Source: Anaerolineae bacterium clx_CAG2
GTDB lineage: Bacteria > Chloroflexota > Anaerolineae > JAAEKA01
Length of the DNA: 42,300 nucleotides
Direction: 5' to 3'
Assembly: GCA_014155705.1 (NCBI GenBank)
Contig: JAAEKA010000034.1
Location: 1-42,300 of the forward strand
Part shown: in pieces, positions 41,687-42,300 of the stretch
Layout of the letters: every line of letters starts with the position of its first letter
Position numbering within the stretch: the stretch's first letter is position 1
Position numbers and translations under genes: made by a program
The notes under the pieces: generated by a model
Seen by the model: the letters and a program-made list of their open reading frames with translations, nothing else
Databases searched by the model: none
What the model was told of the DNA's origin: nothing

Positions 41687-42300
41687 ATGTCCGAAATCAT
41701 CGATCTGAGCCAGGAAATCTACTCGGGCATGCCGGTGCTCTCTGGTCTGCCTGAGGTGCTGATCACCGTCCACGTCACCCACGAGCAGTGGGACGGTGTC
41801 GTGGACAGCGACGTGGTTTCGCCCGCGGACAACCGGCTGGAGCTGGGCGAGCACACCGGCACCCACGTGGATGCGTTCAGCCACATGGCGCGCCAGTACC
41901 GCGGCCAGTCCATCGACACCATGCCGCTCAACATGTTCTACACAGAGGGCATCTGCCTGGACCTGGCGCACAAGGGGCTACGGGAGCTGATCGAGCCGGA
42001 TGATCTCCAACGGGCTCTGGCCGCGGCCGGCCAGAAAATTCAATCTGGGGACACGGTGCTGCTCTATACCGATCACTACCGCCGCGCCTTTGACAGCGCC
42101 GATTGGCCACACGGACCGGGGATCAGCGCGGCGGCCGCACGCTGGCTGGGACAGCAGCAGGTCGCCGCCTTTGGCGTCGAGACCCTGTCGCCCGGCGTGC
42201 GCCACGGCTCCATCCGGGAGGTGCATCAGATCTGCGGGGAGAGGGGCTTCAGCCACTACGAAGCCCGGCAGGACGCCGTGTTGACCGCATCGGCGCTGCT
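41687..42300 (+). CDS. Cyclase family protein (kynurenine-formamidase-like), cut by window end
   Basis: The frame runs open from ATG 41687 to the window edge (about 204 residues) without a stop. It begins MSEIIDLSQEIYSGMPV, like the cyclase/Kynurenine formamidase family, and has the metal-binding motif HTGTHVDAFSH, with Ala-Phe-Ser in place of the usual Pro-x, and GDTVLLYTDHYRR, GPGISAAAARWL and FGVETLSP. Family members are metal-dependent hydrolases of amides or lactones; the substrate cannot be told. The gene begins 60 bp after hicB and has no clear promoter or Shine-Dalgarno sequence. Confidence 0.85.
   Translation, partial: MSEIIDLSQEIYSGMPVLSGLPEVLITVHVTHEQWDGVVDSDVVSPADNRLELGEHTGTHVDAFSHMARQYRGQSIDTMPLNMFYTEGICLDLAHKGLRELIEPDDLQRALAAAGQKIQSGDTVLLYTDHYRRAFDSADWPHGPGISAAAARWLGQQQVAAFGVETLSPGVRHGSIREVHQICGERGFSHYEARQDAVLTASAL

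Overview
This is a GC-rich, densely coded bacterial window. It most likely comes from a member of the Chloroflexota (Anaerolineae or Caldilineae type). The reasons are the several exported proteins with long Pro/Thr linkers (PTPTATPT style), the single-chain ADP-forming acetate-CoA ligase next to a BioD-like phosphotransacetylase fragment, the corrinoid methyltransferase genes, and many small palindromic repeats in and between genes. This assignment is inferred from gene content only. I saw no rRNA, tRNA, CRISPR array or complete insertion sequence.

Layout. Positions 1-3002 (minus): acyl-CoA/acetate energy metabolism (DRTGG/BioD-like protein, ADP-forming ligase). 3228-4538 (minus): a secreted YCF48-like propeller with a dockerin-like end. 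4774-10579 (plus): cysteine desulfurase and MnmA (sulfur relay to tRNA), FabF, a surface protein and peptidyl-tRNA hydrolase. 10616-14356: Mfd. 14426-17723 (minus): GT39 glycosyltransferase, two Pro/Thr-rich membrane proteins and a DUF4160/DUF2442 pair. 17890-25124 (minus): two tandem ATP-grasp-like paralogues, two alpha/beta-hydrolase esterases, a membrane-anchored protein and BirA. 25278-28673 (plus): a seven-haem secreted cytochrome with a dockerin-like C-terminus, overlapping a GNAT gene that is followed by an OSBS/NSAR enolase-superfamily gene. 28725-33759 (minus): a large RHS/YD-repeat protein. 34176-38201 (plus): RACo-type activator, corrinoid protein and homocysteine methyltransferase. 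38226-42300 (plus): small membrane protein, FdhD, tandem DinB protein, P-loop kinase, HicA/HicB and a truncated cyclase.

Three things stand out. First, the RHS protein ends in a tail of about 195 residues, of which about 43% are tryptophan by hand count, and its signal peptide is separated from the body by a one-base frameshift at a seven-base homopolymer. Second, small inverted repeats sit inside conserved enzyme genes without breaking the frame (mnmA, mfd, the glycosyltransferase), and others touch or contain the stop codon of the preceding gene in six places. Third, the paired ATP-grasp/esterase cluster is a coherent minus-strand cassette of unknown product.

Regulation that can be read: several good sigma70-type promoters. 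Two of them, at the cysteine desulfurase gene and at birA, place the -10 box exactly 7 nt before the ATG, which suggests leaderless mRNAs.
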